Positions 8,937 through 18,910 of a stretch of DNA of 64,000 bases are shown piece after piece (within the stretch, counting starts at the first letter, position 1; every line of letters begins with the position of its first letter). The DNA is from Bacteroides clarus YIT 12056. GTDB lineage: Bacteria; Bacteroidota; Bacteroidia; Bacteroidales; Bacteroidaceae. The DNA is taken from NCBI RefSeq assembly GCF_900129655.1, contig NZ_FQWK01000006.1:326483-390482 (forward strand). The letters run 5' to 3'. Below the pieces are notes generated by a model. The model ran no database searches. It worked only from the letters and a program-made list of their open reading frames with translations, and had not been told where the DNA came from. Made by a program: the position numbers and the translations under genes.

Positions 8937-9394
8937 CTTACTCCGATTAAGACTACAAAGCTATAAATTCCCGCCAAGATATCATCCATCATCACTCCAA
9001 ATCCGCCAGGAAAACTTTCCATGCGACGGATTCCCAACGGCTTAAAAATGTCGAACAGACGAAAAAGAGCAAAAGCTCCCAACGCATACCACACATTCCC
9101 TGACGGTGCAGCCAGTAATGCAATCCATACTCCCACCATCTCGTCCACCACCACACGCGAAGGGTCTTCCCCCCAGCAAGGTTCAAGACGATTGGTGGCC
9201 CATATCCCCATTACCGTAAAGACAAGAACAAGAACTACCGTCAGCCATATCAGGCATATTTCCGAAACAATGAAAGATAATCCGAACCAGATAAGCGCAG
9301 CCAGCAAAGCGCCCGCCGTACCCGGAGCGAAAGGAGAAAAGCCCGAACCGAAGCCCGTACCGATGAGAACCGGGAGAAAAGAGGGTTTCTTCAT
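8921..9394 (-). CDS. PgpA-type lipid phosphatase, probable phosphatidylinositol phosphate phosphatase
   Basis: This 157-residue membrane protein has the PgpA signature GTGFGSGFSPFAPGTAGALLA near the N-terminus, VVDEMVGVWIALLA in the middle and MMDDILAGIYS near the end. The conserved acidic residues of Mg-dependent phosphatidylglycerophosphatase A are present. In the inositol operon it most plausibly removes the phosphate from phosphatidylinositol phosphate, as described for the corresponding B. thetaiotaomicron gene. A role on phosphatidylglycerophosphate is the alternative. A 146-bp repeat-filled gap separates it from the inositol-phosphate synthase gene. Confidence 0.82.
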   Translation of the reverse strand: MKKPSFLPVLIGTGFGSGFSPFAPGTAGALLAALIWFGLSFIVSEICLIWLTVVLVLVFTVMGIWATNRLEPCWGEDPSRVVVDEMVGVWIALLAAPSGNVWYALGAFALFRLFDIFKPLGIRRMESFPGGFGVMMDDILAGIYSFVVLIGVRWLIG

Positions 9395-9536
9395 TGATAA
9401 AAAGATGATAAAAGGGTGATAATGTGATAGGGTGATAAAGCGATAAAAGTGGTAAGGCAGTAGAGTGATGAAATCTCAAAACGAAACTTACTTATCACCC
9501 TATCGCCTTATCACTTTTATAACCTTACCACTTTCT
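9395..9536. repeat. Short-word (GTGATAA) inverted repeat region
   Basis: The gap between the synthase and PgpA genes is built from variants of GATAAAAG and GGGTGATAA (9395-9468), followed by their reverse complements CTTATCACCC and CCTTATCAC (9488-9536). The pairs GTGGTAAGG/CCTTACCAC and AGGGTGATAA/TTATCACCCT can form a long imperfect hairpin. It lies inside an operon, so it could attenuate or stabilise the transcript segment. No gene is seen in it. Confidence 0.75.
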
Positions 9537-9540
9537 TATT

Positions 9541-10836
9541 TTAGTCCAAATAGCTCGGTGCAGTTTCACCTACCATGTTACGGAGAGTTTCTTTCACCAT
9601 TCTCCACTGTTGGAACAAGTCGTGTACCGGCTCATGTTCAAAGTCGTGCATCGGGCTCTTGCAGAAGAATGACAGCCAAGTCTGGATACCGCACATACCG
9701 GCACGCAAAGCGAGGTCGCTGAAGATAACCAGGTCGAGTGCGATAGGAGCCGCCAAGATAGAGTCGCGGCACAGGAAGTTAACCTTGATTTCCATCGGAT
9801 AACCCATCCAGCCGAAGATATCGATATTATCCCATGCTTCCTTGTTGTCCTTACGGGGCGGATAATAGTTGATACGTACTTTGTGATATACGTCACCGTA
9901 CAAATCGGGGAATTTCTCAGGTTCGAAGATATTGTCGATAACAGACAGTTTGCTGACTTCTTTTGTCTTGAAGTTTTCCGGCTGGTCAAGAACTTCGCCG
10001 TCACGGTTGCCCAAGATATTGGTAGAGAACCATCCGCTTACACCCAGCATACGGGTCTTGAACATCGGAGCGAGTACAGTCTTCATCAAAGTCTGGCCGC
10101 TCTTGAAGTCCTTACCGGAAATAGGCACATTCATTTTCTTGGAGAACTCCCACATGGCCGGAGTATCTACGCACAGGTTAGGAGCGCCCATGATGAACGG
10201 AGCGCCTTCTGCGATTGCAGCGTAAGCGTAGCACATACTCGGAGAAATAACTTCCGTGTTGTTTTCCTTCATGGCTTTTTCCAAAGCGGCGAGAGACTTG
10301 TGCTCTTCCGACAGAGGAACATAAATTTCAGTACTTGCAGCCCACAACACAGCGATACGGTCGCAGTTATTGTTTGCCTTGAAAGTACGGATATCCTCGC
10401 GCAGCTGTTCCACCATGTCCCAACGTGTAGCGGCATTCTTGATATGCGTACCGTTCAGACGTTTTGCGAAATTGTGGTCAAAAGCGGCAGGCATGGGTTT
10501 GATGGCCTTCAACTCATCTTTTACGAGGTTCAAGTCCTTTTCTTTCAAAACCTCCGCGTACATTGCGGCTTCATACGCATCGTCAGCGAAAATATCCCAA
10601 CCGCCGAACACGATATCGTTCAAATCAACCAAAGGCACCACATCCTTAATCAGATGTTCTTTGCCGTCCTGCATACGCATAGTAGCCATTTGTGCGATTG
10701 AGCCTATAGCTTTTGCCAAACCCTTACGGGCTGCTAATGTACCTGTAATCATAGTGGTTGCAACCGCACCACCTACTCCGACTACCAGTACGCCCAAACG
10801 ACCGGTTGCCGGCTTAATGTTTTCTTTCATTGCCAT
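9541..10836 (-). CDS. Inositol-3-phosphate synthase
   Basis: The 431-residue enzyme converts glucose 6-phosphate to 1D-myo-inositol 3-phosphate using bound NAD. The N-terminal dinucleotide loop is GVLVVGVGGAVATTMITG (about 14-31). Further family blocks are seen in the sugar-phosphate region around MLGVSGWFSTNILGNRDGEVL and KVRINYYPPRKDNKEAWDNIDIFGW. It is the first gene of the minus-strand inositol-lipid operon and supplies the headgroup. It begins MAMKENIKPATG, and Met3 is an alternative start. A candidate -7 element lies 29 bp upstream. Confidence 0.94.
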   Translation of the reverse strand: MAMKENIKPATGRLGVLVVGVGGAVATTMITGTLAARKGLAKAIGSIAQMATMRMQDGKEHLIKDVVPLVDLNDIVFGGWDIFADDAYEAAMYAEVLKEKDLNLVKDELKAIKPMPAAFDHNFAKRLNGTHIKNAATRWDMVEQLREDIRTFKANNNCDRIAVLWAASTEIYVPLSEEHKSLAALEKAMKENNTEVISPSMCYAYAAIAEGAPFIMGAPNLCVDTPAMWEFSKKMNVPISGKDFKSGQTLMKTVLAPMFKTRMLGVSGWFSTNILGNRDGEVLDQPENFKTKEVSKLSVIDNIFEPEKFPDLYGDVYHKVRINYYPPRKDNKEAWDNIDIFGWMGYPMEIKVNFLCRDSILAAPIALDLVIFSDLALRAGMCGIQTWLSFFCKSPMHDFEHEPVHDLFQQWRMVKETLRNMVGETAPSYLD

Positions 10837-10864
10837 TGTATTATTTAGAGTTTAAAAAATTGCT

Positions 10865-10872
10865 CAAATTTA
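10865..10872 (-). promoter_or_regulatory. Candidate -7 element for the inositol-lipid operon
   Basis: The complement of 10865-10872 reads TAAATTTG, matching TAnnTTTG. No clear -33 TTTG is found at the usual distance. Confidence 0.4.
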
Positions 10873-10937
10873 GGGTATTTTGCCCAATTTGGATTAGTCA
10901 TTTTATCCGATTTAATGTTCTGTTAGTAAGATTTAAG

Positions 10938-13475
10938 TTAAAATGTCATGTGCAGACTGATTCTAAGCCCGGATTTATCTATATTCGGTAAATCCCGATA
11001 AGTTAAACGCCATACATAATCCACCCGGAGCACTTTCAAAATGTTCTCTATACCTACTCCGACTTCTACATACGGAGTATGCCCCATGGTAGTGCTTCCT
11101 GCCGGAAAGGCGAATAATCCTTCACTGAATTCCGGATTGTTTTTGTCACTCAGATTTCCATAAATTCCCCGGCAGGACAACACTTCACGCCATTTCAGTT
11201 TTTTCAACAACGGAATGCGGTTGAAAAGAAAACCGTTCAAGAAGTAAGTCACGTCCCACGAAGCGTATTCATCGTTCATAAATTCCATTGCATTCATCAG
11301 CGAGTAAGACTCCGGCTGAATAGTGTAAGACAGGTTGGCATTGGGAATGATTAGCAGCGGGAAAGGCACTTTATTCCACACCTTGCCTGCTTTCAGTATA
11401 ACATCCGTATAGCCGAAAGCCGAAAACCAGAAACGTTTCTGGAAGCCCGCCTCCGTATAATGATAAGCATAATCTCCTCCCAGCACCCCTTTAGCCGCCA
11501 TGGTATGCGTCAGCGTAAAGACCGGAGCGTCCAAAGACACCGGAAAACGGTTCCATTGCGTCTGGAAGAATTTTTCGTTAGGGGCATAGCGTAACTTCAG
11601 TTCCAGTTCGCTGGTAGAAATACTTTTTACAAACTCATCTCCGGCATCCTGCTTCACGAAAGGAATAAGACGCGAAGACTCATCTTTCCGCAAACGCGTG
11701 GTCAGCTGAAAAGAAAAGCCCGAATGAAACTCGTTCGTATACGTCAGTTCCGCTTTCCGCTGATAGCCGATACGGTCGTCCTTCTGGCGTTTCAAGGCCA
11801 GGAAGACATTATCCTGACTGGTATAGAGATAATGTTGCCCGTACTGGTTGACATCGGACAGATAACGAAGTTTCAAGGAGTGAATCGGAAACTCGTTGGC
11901 ATACTCCTTTTTCTTATGAAAAGAATATTCCAGTTCCGCCAATCCTTTCACTCGCTCATCACGAAAGCCGTACGCCACATATCCCCTGCCGAACAAATGC
12001 GGATTAAGCCAGGCTGTCGTCATTCCGCCGGCACGCACACGTACTCCTTCCAGCGCATTACCGCTGATGGTGGTATTCATCATGCCGATATAGAACAACG
12101 GAGCTTTCTCTTTGGGAGCCGGGATATAGCCCGTAAACAATACTTTCAGCACTTTCTCCGTCCAATAATAAACCGGATAGCTACGCAATTGCGCCATCAT
12201 CTTGTCTACGGAAGTCTCCTTCCTGCTCACTTCCGCAAGCCGGTTGGCGTCCCAGTAGGCATCGGGATGAGCGGAAGCGTCCATACCCTCAATCACTTTC
12301 TCGGGCTTTCGGAATACCTGTAAAGCATCGGCGGCGGGTTCGTAGGCATAGTCCTGATAATAGACATCCCGCTTGGCATAGATACCGTCGCTGTTATCCA
12401 CCAATTTGAACTCCGTCGTGATACTTTCATTCATAAGCTGCCTTGTACCGTCCTCAGCACGGTCAAAATTCTGTTCTATCTTCATGTAGTCCACAAAGTT
12501 CAGATTGATTTTCTGAGGAAAGTTCATCACGACGCGACGCACGAAATACGTACTGTCCAGCATGACGTACAGATGTCCCGTAAAGCCGAACGACTCGGAA
12601 TTGAAGGGCACGAAAGTCAGGTCTACGCAAGGCTTCCCGGCAACGGTCAGCGTATCCATCAGGTAATACTTGTAGAACGAAGGCCCCATAGAGGATAGCG
12701 GACTGACGAACTTATTGGTAAACAGCGTTATATTGTTCCGGTAAATATCCACATCCGTCATGGTGACGCTGATAGCCTGCTCCATACCTTGCTGTGACAG
12801 CATTTCGTCCACTCCCGCCTGCCGCCGCGCCTTTACCCATTGCTTTTCGCTATGGGGCGACTTACGGTAATAATCCGTGGCCAGCAGCTCACGGTTGGAC
12901 ACCGCCAATACGGGTTTTCCGGTAACGGTGGAGGTATCTACATAATCGGTCAGGAACTTAAACTTACGGTACAGCCACTTCTGTTGCTTCACGCTATCGA
13001 AGTTGTTGATGGCAAATGTCATTTTTTCATAACGCTCGCGCTGCCAGAAGTCGCGCTCATCCGGAGAATAATCGTCCTTATGCTCTATCATCTTCCGCAC
13101 AAACTCCACAGCCGGGTTATCCTTCTTTTTGTAGCGCTCGCGCTTCGGCTTCACCAACACCTCGTTCAGCGCGTAAGTGGCAGGAGCGAGCGCAACTTTT
13201 ATACGCTCCCCGCGTGCCGGATGAATCAACCGGGTGTATTCATTGTATCCCACAGCCGAGATTACCAGCCGTGCTTCCGGGCGATAGGTCTTGAAAGAAA
13301 ATACTCCCCTGTCATCAGTCATTCCCCCCTCTGTGGTTCCTTTCAGATAGACCGAGGTATACGGCAACGGTTCCCGCGTCAGCGAATCAGTGACAACACC
13401 TTGCACCACATATTGCGCCCTCAAGGGAACCGCAATTATCTGCATCAGCAGAAATACCCTAATAAACAACCTCAT
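10938..13475 (-). CDS. DUF5686 family outer-membrane protein with carboxypeptidase-like regulatory domain
   Basis: This 845-residue secreted protein has a signal peptide ([21 protein letters not shown]). An N-terminal CarboxypepD_reg-like beta-sandwich follows (about 22-105, [37 protein letters not shown]). The remainder is a long region rich in alternating beta-strand patterns, ending in the aromatic LRISLHMTF typical of outer-membrane beta-barrels. DUF5686 proteins are common in Bacteroidota and have no settled function. It is transcribed toward the inositol operon with a 101-bp gap, and is divergent from aspT. Confidence 0.85.
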   Translation of the reverse strand: MRLFIRVFLLMQIIAVPLRAQYVVQGVVTDSLTREPLPYTSVYLKGTTEGGMTDDRGVFSFKTYRPEARLVISAVGYNEYTRLIHPARGERIKVALAPATYALNEVLVKPKRERYKKKDNPAVEFVRKMIEHKDDYSPDERDFWQRERYEKMTFAINNFDSVKQQKWLYRKFKFLTDYVDTSTVTGKPVLAVSNRELLATDYYRKSPHSEKQWVKARRQAGVDEMLSQQGMEQAISVTMTDVDIYRNNITLFTNKFVSPLSSMGPSFYKYYLMDTLTVAGKPCVDLTFVPFNSESFGFTGHLYVMLDSTYFVRRVVMNFPQKINLNFVDYMKIEQNFDRAEDGTRQLMNESITTEFKLVDNSDGIYAKRDVYYQDYAYEPAADALQVFRKPEKVIEGMDASAHPDAYWDANRLAEVSRKETSVDKMMAQLRSYPVYYWTEKVLKVLFTGYIPAPKEKAPLFYIGMMNTTISGNALEGVRVRAGGMTTAWLNPHLFGRGYVAYGFRDERVKGLAELEYSFHKKKEYANEFPIHSLKLRYLSDVNQYGQHYLYTSQDNVFLALKRQKDDRIGYQRKAELTYTNEFHSGFSFQLTTRLRKDESSRLIPFVKQDAGDEFVKSISTSELELKLRYAPNEKFFQTQWNRFPVSLDAPVFTLTHTMAAKGVLGGDYAYHYTEAGFQKRFWFSAFGYTDVILKAGKVWNKVPFPLLIIPNANLSYTIQPESYSLMNAMEFMNDEYASWDVTYFLNGFLFNRIPLLKKLKWREVLSCRGIYGNLSDKNNPEFSEGLFAFPAGSTTMGHTPYVEVGVGIENILKVLRVDYVWRLTYRDLPNIDKSGLRISLHMTF

Positions 13476-13653
13476 ACCTTACCTATCTATCATTCAGTGC
13501 GCAAAGGTACGGAAGAAAACTTTTTCTAAAAGTTCGGTTTTACGGAATAAATGTTCTAAAAAACCACTTTTATTCAAAACACTTCCCGTTAAAACCCGTT
13601 GTATAGCAAAAACGACTTGCAAAAGACGTACAAACAGACCTAAATACTTAATT

Positions 13654-15348
13654 ATGGAATGGATTTTCAATCAACTCAGGGAACGTCCCGAATTAGCCAT
13701 TTTCCTCACCATCTTCCTGGGGTTCTGGCTGGGCAGGCTGCGCATCGGCAAGTTCACTTTAGGAACCGTCACCAGCGTGCTGTTGGTAGGCGTAGTGGTA
13801 GGCCAGCTGGATATTGCCGTACCCGGCCCGATCAAGTCGGTATTTTTCTTGCTGTTCCTGTTTGCCGTAGGCTACAAGGTAGGCCCGCAGTTTTTCCGCG
13901 GACTGAAGAAAGACGGATTGCCGCAAGTGGCCTTTGCAGTGCTGATGTGCGTATCCGTTCTGGGAGTGACCTGGCTGCTTGCCTTGCTCATGGGATATAA
14001 CATGGGAGAAGCGGCGGGGCTGCTTGCCGGCTCGCAAACCATATCCGCCGTCATCGGCGTAGCGGAAGATACAATGGCCAATATGGGGCTGGACGAAGCT
14101 CAACGGCAGAGTTACGTCAACATCATTCCGGTGTCTTATGCCGTAACCTACATTTTCGGTACCGCCGGCTCGGCCTGGGTGCTGTCGTCCATCGGACCGA
14201 AAATGCTGGGCGGGCTGGATAAGGTAAAAGCCGCCTGCAAGGATTTGGAAGCCCGCATGGGTAACTCCCAGGCAGACGAGCCCGGCTTCATGCATGCCGC
14301 GCGCCCCGTCACTTTCCGCGCCTACCGCATCGAAAACGAATGGTTCAAAAACGGGAAAAGGGTCATAGACCTCGAAGTATACTTCCAGCAACAGGACAAG
14401 CGTCTGTTTGTGGAACGAATACGCAAGGCGGGCACTATCTGCGAAGTCAGTCCCAACGTGCAACTGGAGATAGGAGATGAAGTCGTACTGAGCGGACGCC
14501 GGGAGTACGTCATCGGTGAAGAGGACTGGATAGGGCCTGAAATACAAGACCAGCAATTACTGGACTTCCCTGCCGAAAGACTGCCCGTCATGATAACCAA
14601 AAAGACTTTTGCCGGAAAAACCGTTTCGGCAATCCGCGGTGAGAAGTTCATGCACGGCGTCAGCATCCGCAGCATCAAGCGTGCGGGCATCGATATCCCC
14701 GTCATGGCACAGACCACAGTAGATGCCGGCGACGTGGTAGAAGTAGTGGGAACCAGACAGGAAGTGGAAGCCGCCGCCAGACGTTTGGGTTATATAGACC
14801 GTCCTACCAACCAAACAGATATGATTCTCGTAGGGCTCGGCATTCTTGCAGGCGGACTGTTCGGCGCATTGTCCGTTCACATCGGCGGAGTGCCAATCAG
14901 CCTGAGCACCAGCGGCGGAGCATTGATAGCGGGGTTGGTCTTCGGTTGGCTGCGCAGCAAGCACCCCACTTTCGGACGCATTCCCGAACCCTCGCAATGG
15001 GTACTGAATAATGTGGGGCTGAATATGTTTATCGCCGTAGTAGGTATATCGGCAGGTCCCAGTTTCGTACAGGGGTTCCATGACGTAGGCATCAGCCTGT
15101 TCCTTGTGGGCGCGGCAGCCACCACTCTCCCCTTGATTATCGGACTGTTGCTGGCAAGGTATCTGTTCAAGTTTCACCCTGCCATCGCGCTGGGGTGTTG
15201 TGCAGGCGCAAGAACTACCACGGCGGCCCTCGGAGCCATACAAGATGCCGTAGAGAGTGAAACGCCCGCACTGGGTTATACAGTGACGTATGCAGTAGGC
15301 AACACCTTGCTGATTATATGGGGAGTGGTTATCGTCCTACTGATTTAA
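13654..15348 (+). CDS. aspT: Aspartate:alanine exchanger AspT
   Basis: The 564-residue transporter belongs to the AspT/YidE family. Two five-helix Asp-Al_Ex domains (about 20-190 and 395-560) flank two TrkA_C-like soluble domains (about 215-385). The ATG at 13654 ([17 protein letters not shown]) matches the family N-terminus, whereas in-frame codons upstream to 13390 do not resemble a protein. The family exchanges external aspartate for internal alanine electrogenically. The next gene encodes aspartate 4-decarboxylase, so the pair forms a decarboxylation proton-motive cycle. A 538-bp repeat-rich gap separates them. Confidence 0.93.
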   Translation: MEWIFNQLRERPELAIFLTIFLGFWLGRLRIGKFTLGTVTSVLLVGVVVGQLDIAVPGPIKSVFFLLFLFAVGYKVGPQFFRGLKKDGLPQVAFAVLMCVSVLGVTWLLALLMGYNMGEAAGLLAGSQTISAVIGVAEDTMANMGLDEAQRQSYVNIIPVSYAVTYIFGTAGSAWVLSSIGPKMLGGLDKVKAACKDLEARMGNSQADEPGFMHAARPVTFRAYRIENEWFKNGKRVIDLEVYFQQQDKRLFVERIRKAGTICEVSPNVQLEIGDEVVLSGRREYVIGEEDWIGPEIQDQQLLDFPAERLPVMITKKTFAGKTVSAIRGEKFMHGVSIRSIKRAGIDIPVMAQTTVDAGDVVEVVGTRQEVEAAARRLGYIDRPTNQTDMILVGLGILAGGLFGALSVHIGGVPISLSTSGGALIAGLVFGWLRSKHPTFGRIPEPSQWVLNNVGLNMFIAVVGISAGPSFVQGFHDVGISLFLVGAAATTLPLIIGLLLARYLFKFHPAIALGCCAGARTTTAALGAIQDAVESETPALGYTVTYAVGNTLLIIWGVVIVLLI

Positions 15349-15420
15349 CGTGTCAAAGCGCTATGAATCAATGGCCTGCAATTAGGATACTGATCTGCAA
15401 AACAATGCAATCTTATCTTA

Positions 15421-15552
15421 CAACGGCTGTTGTAAGATAACTTCACAGCTGTTGTATGATAATTCAACAGCCGTCGTAAGAAAACAACCCGGCTGTTGTA
15501 CGAATAGTTTTCAGTTATTGCATGAATTATTCTCAGCGTAAGTATTAGTGAA
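15421..15552. repeat. 22-bp-phased degenerate array A (aspT-aspD gap)
   Basis: Six consecutive 22-bp units start at 15421, 15443, 15465, 15487, 15509 and 15531. The first four share a core like CAACGGCTGTTGTAAGATAA, with CGGCTGTTGTA or its variants CAGCTGTTGTA and CAGCCGTCGTA in the same register. The last two are more diverged. Neighbouring units differ at many positions, yet the phase stays exact. No ORF is supported here. Confidence 0.72.
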
Positions 15553-15570
15553 TAAATAAATGTCCTCAGC

Positions 15571-15696
15571 ATTCTGCGCCCTGTAAGGGCAAAAGATAAT
15601 ATTCAAAGATTTTGCCCCTACAGGGCGCAATGTTAGCCATATTCACATTCCCGGGGTGTTACCCCGGGCTGCATGATAAAAGGCTTTCAGCCTTAG
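15571..15696. repeat. REP-like intergenic element, copy 1
   Basis: This 126-bp element has three consecutive hairpins: GCCCTGTAAGGGC with CCCCTACAGGGCG, then CCCGGGGTGTTACCCCGGG, then AAGGCTTTCAGCCTT. A second diverged copy of the same order is at 22201-22324. It contains no ORF. Such multi-hairpin elements recur between genes of Bacteroides and may act as mRNA-end structures. Confidence 0.78.
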
Positions 15697-15720
15697 GAAT
15701 GACAGACGTGCAACAATTTA

Positions 15721-15874
15721 TCGGAACAAAGAGAGCTGATTTTCGAAACAAAGAGAACTGACTTTCAGAACAAAGAGAACTGATTTTCAGAACAAAAAGA
15801 GCTGACTTTCAGAACAAAGAGAGCTTCTTATCAGAATAAAAAGAACTTATTTTCAGAATAAAGAAAACTTAAAA
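15721..15874 (+). repeat. 22-bp tandem array B directly upstream of aspD
   Basis: Seven contiguous units of exactly 22 bp start at 15721, 15743, 15765, 15787, 15809, 15831 and 15853. The shared core is TCAGAACAAAGAGAACTG followed by a four-base variable end. The first four units are nearly identical and the last two have decayed. The array stops 12 bp before the aspD ATG, so it would form the 5' leader if transcription starts upstream. No standard promoter is seen between it and the gene. Confidence 0.92.
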
Positions 15875-15886
15875 ACTTCAGATTAT

Positions 15887-17506
15887 ATGGATACAAAACT
15901 TTTAGAAAAAAAGATGGAGAATATCAGCCCCTTCGAGCTGAAAAACCGTCTTATCGACATGGCAGATGAAAGTCTGAAAAAAACAGCCCGTACCATGTTG
16001 AACGCCGGGCGCGGTAATCCTAACTGGATTGCAACCACTCCACGCGAGGCCTTTTTCCTCTTGGGAAAGTTCGGGCTGGAAGAATGCCGTCACGTCATGT
16101 TCCTTCCCGAAGGTATTGCCGGCATCCCCGAAAAACAAGGCATTGCCTCTCGTTTCGAGCAATTCCTCAAAAGCAACACCTATCAGCCCGGAGCCAAATT
16201 ACTGGAACAAACCTACAACTATATGCTGATGCAGCATGCCGTCGACCCGGACAGCCTTGTTCACGAATGGGCGGAGAGTGTCATAGGCGACCAATATCCT
16301 GTACCCGACCGTATCCTAAGATTCACCGAAATGCTGGTATGCGACTACCTGAATCAGGAAATGTGCGACAACCGTCCGCCACGCGGAGCTTTCGACCTGT
16401 TTGCCACCGAAGGCGGAACAGCCGCCATGTGCTATATCTTCGATTCCCTGCAAGAGAATTTCCTACTGAACAAAGGTGACGGCATCGCCCTCATGGTTCC
16501 CGCCTTTACACCTTATATAGAGATTCCCCAGCTGAACCGCTACCGGTTTAAGGTGACCGAACTGCATGCCAACCGCATGAGCCAAGACGGGCTGCACCTG
16601 TGGCAATACAGCGACGAGGATATTGACAGGCTGAAAAATCCGGCGATAAAGGCATTGTTCGTCACCAATCCGAGCAACCCGCCCAGCTATACGCTCAGTC
16701 CCGAAACAATGGCGCGCATCGTAACCATCGTAAAGGAAGACAATCCCAACCTGATGATTATTACGGACGATGTGTACGGCACCTTCAGCCCGCATTTCCG
16801 TTCCTTCATGGCAGAAATTCCGTACAACACGCTTTGCGTGTATTCTTTCTCCAAGTATTTCGGAGCCACCGGCTGGCGCAACGCCGTCATAGCGTTGCAC
16901 GAGTACAATGTATTCGACAGGCAGATATCCCGATTGCCGAAAGAGAAGCGCGAAGCACTCAATCACCGTTATGCCACACTGACCCTGCATCCCGAAAAGT
17001 TGAAGTTCATTGACCGCATGGTAGCGGACAGCCGTCAGGTAGCCTTGAACCATACGGCAGGGCTTTCATTGCCGCAACAGATGCAGATGAGTTTATTCGC
17101 CGCTTTCGCCTTGCTGGACAAGGAGAACAAATACAAGCAGAAGATGCAGGAAATCATCCGGCGCCGTTTGCAGACTCTTTGGGACAATACCGGATTTACA
17201 TTAGTGGAAGACCCCTTACGGGTGGGCTACTATACGGAAATCGACATGCTGGTCTGGGCCAAAAAGTTCTATGGAGACAAGTTCGTGGAATACCTCAAAA
17301 AGACGTACAGTCCGCTGAACGTAGTATTCCGCCTTGCTCAAGAAACCTCTTTGGTACTTCTGAACGGCGGCGGCTTCGACGGACCTGAATGGAGCGTGCG
17401 CGCTTCCCTTGCCAATCTGAATGAGAACGATTACGTCACAATCGGCCAAGGCATCAAGCGGATATTGGATGAGTACGCAAAAGAATGGGAGAAAAATCTT
17501 ATTTAA
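15887..17506 (+). CDS. aspD: Aspartate 4-decarboxylase
   Basis: The 539-residue fold-type I PLP enzyme releases CO2 from the beta-carboxyl of L-aspartate to give L-alanine. The PLP lysine is Lys323 in SFSKYFGATGWRN, preceded by the aspartate of ITDDVYGTF and the asparagine-rich block VTNPSNPPSYTLSP. Length and extended N-terminus match aspartate beta-decarboxylase rather than general aminotransferases. With AspT it consumes a cytoplasmic proton while exporting alanine, giving acid resistance and energy. Its last codons (-N-L-I-stop) lie within a long inverted repeat shared with the convergent kinase gene. Confidence 0.94.
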   Translation: MDTKLLEKKMENISPFELKNRLIDMADESLKKTARTMLNAGRGNPNWIATTPREAFFLLGKFGLEECRHVMFLPEGIAGIPEKQGIASRFEQFLKSNTYQPGAKLLEQTYNYMLMQHAVDPDSLVHEWAESVIGDQYPVPDRILRFTEMLVCDYLNQEMCDNRPPRGAFDLFATEGGTAAMCYIFDSLQENFLLNKGDGIALMVPAFTPYIEIPQLNRYRFKVTELHANRMSQDGLHLWQYSDEDIDRLKNPAIKALFVTNPSNPPSYTLSPETMARIVTIVKEDNPNLMIITDDVYGTFSPHFRSFMAEIPYNTLCVYSFSKYFGATGWRNAVIALHEYNVFDRQISRLPKEKREALNHRYATLTLHPEKLKFIDRMVADSRQVALNHTAGLSLPQQMQMSLFAAFALLDKENKYKQKMQEIIRRRLQTLWDNTGFTLVEDPLRVGYYTEIDMLVWAKKFYGDKFVEYLKKTYSPLNVVFRLAQETSLVLLNGGGFDGPEWSVRASLANLNENDYVTIGQGIKRILDEYAKEWEKNLI

Positions 17507-17602
17507 TTGAGAATTGAGAATTAAAAATTAAAAAATACTATGCAGCATGACAGCGCAGCCATTTCTCAATTTTTAATTCTCAATTCTCAATTAAATAAGA
17601 TT
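17495..17602. terminator. 35-bp perfect inverted repeat between convergent aspD and kinase genes
   Basis: The arms 17495-17529 and 17568-17602 are perfect complements, built of the words AATTGAGAATTGAGAATT and AAAAATT, with a 38-bp loop. The left arm covers the aspD stop codon and the right arm the kinase stop codon. An A/T-only structure of this length at the end of both genes would serve as a bidirectional transcript end. Confidence 0.8.
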
Positions 17603-18900
17603 CGGAAGCGGGTCAATCCATCATTGTACGTGCGCAGGGAGAATGTACAACCATGGCGGCTCAGCACTTCCCTGATAAACACCAGGCCAATCCCCTGCCC
17701 GTTCGGCTTGGTGGAGAAGAAGGGACTGAAGAGTTTAGCTTCGGTCTCTTTGCTGATTCCGGGACCATTGTCAACGATTTCTATGAAAGCGGGGGCAGTG
17801 GTCCTTACCGTTATTTCACCTTGCTTGCCTGCCGCTTCGCCGGCGCCCTCTATACTTTCGGCAGCATTCTTGATGATATTTACCAAAACCTGCTCGAACA
17901 GTGAAGCATCCAGACGAACCTGTCCTACTTCAGGGTCGCATTCCAAGCGAAGAATAATGTTACGGTCGTTGCACATTCCTTCCATGAAACGCTTGCACAT
18001 GGATACCAATTCATTCAGCTGAACCGGCGCCACCGTAGGCTCGGGAATCTTCACCACATCTGCAAAGCGGGTAATGAAGCGGCTCATAGAAAAACAGCGT
18101 TCCGTACATACACGCATTACATCGCAAATGTCATCCATGCCTTCTTCCGTAGAGAGTGCCTGTTCCACCGTATCCAAAGTAGAGGTAATGCCGGCCGTGG
18201 TATTGTTCACTTCGTGGGCAATCATGCGAATAACTTTTTCGTATGCGCGTTTTTCCGCTTTCATCACTTCGTCCGTCATACGTTCTATCAGAAAGAAAGG
18301 ATGTTTGAATCCTCGGTCGATAAACGAGGAATGGGTACACTTATAAATATTCGAATCGTTCAGCCGCACTACGGAAGTTGCTTCTTTAGGAATGGATGCC
18401 AGCTCTTCCGCCAAAGGCGAATCAATCTTCTCCAGTTTCTTGTTCTGCGCTTCTTCCAACCGAACGCCCAGCATTTTCACGGCCATCGGATTGAGCTGCG
18501 ATACCTCACCGTCCAGCGTCATAATGATAACGCCCATAGGCGATGCCTGAATCAGCAAATCAAGAAAATGGTTCTGCTCGCGCATACGCAGACGCTCGTT
18601 CTTAAGTTGCTCCATCATACGGTTGAAGACGTTCACGATACGGTCGGCCTCATACTGTCCCACCTGACTGAGCCGACTGCTGAAATCCTGTTCGCGCAAC
18701 AACTCCATACCGCTTCCTATCGTGTCCATCGGCTTGACAATCTTACGGTAGAACACCACCAGATAGATAAGTATAAACGCGATGATGCCCTCCACAACAT
18801 ATAGATGAGCGGTTTGCATTTTGCCTGCCAAGTATATCAACGCTCCACCCAGCCCGAACAAAAACAATACAAGAATAAAAAAGTAAAATTTAATACGCAC
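17587..18900 (-). CDS. NtrB/NtrY-like sensor histidine kinase
   Basis: The 437-residue kinase has two N-terminal membrane helices (about 5-26 and 33-51) with almost no periplasmic loop. A HAMP-like linker (52-105) and a PAS domain (about 112-200) follow, then a HisKA domain with phospho-acceptor His229 (MIAHEVNNTTAG) and an HATPase domain with N-box NIIKNAAE, G1 DNGPG and G2 GQGIGL. It probably senses a membrane or cytoplasmic cue. It lies downstream of the sigma-54 regulator gene, 132 bp after it, and is its likely partner. Confidence 0.92.
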   Translation of the reverse strand: MRIKFYFFILVLFLFGLGGALIYLAGKMQTAHLYVVEGIIAFILIYLVVFYRKIVKPMDTIGSGMELLREQDFSSRLSQVGQYEADRIVNVFNRMMEQLKNERLRMREQNHFLDLLIQASPMGVIIMTLDGEVSQLNPMAVKMLGVRLEEAQNKKLEKIDSPLAEELASIPKEATSVVRLNDSNIYKCTHSSFIDRGFKHPFFLIERMTDEVMKAEKRAYEKVIRMIAHEVNNTTAGITSTLDTVEQALSTEEGMDDICDVMRVCTERCFSMSRFITRFADVVKIPEPTVAPVQLNELVSMCKRFMEGMCNDRNIILRLECDPEVGQVRLDASLFEQVLVNIIKNAAESIEGAGEAAGKQGEITVRTTAPAFIEIVDNGPGISKETEAKLFSPFFSTKPNGQGIGLVFIREVLSRHGCTFSLRTYNDGLTRFRILFN

Positions 18901-18910
18901 GTAAGTAAGA

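Noticed and set aside
13390..13653. N-terminal extension of AspT by 88 codons
   Set aside because: The extension has no membrane or domain character, covers the region upstream of the promoter side, and the ATG at 13654 matches the family start.
15421..15874. Arrays A and B as a CRISPR array
   Set aside because: Units are contiguous 22-mers without spacers, units vary along their whole length, and no cas gene is near.
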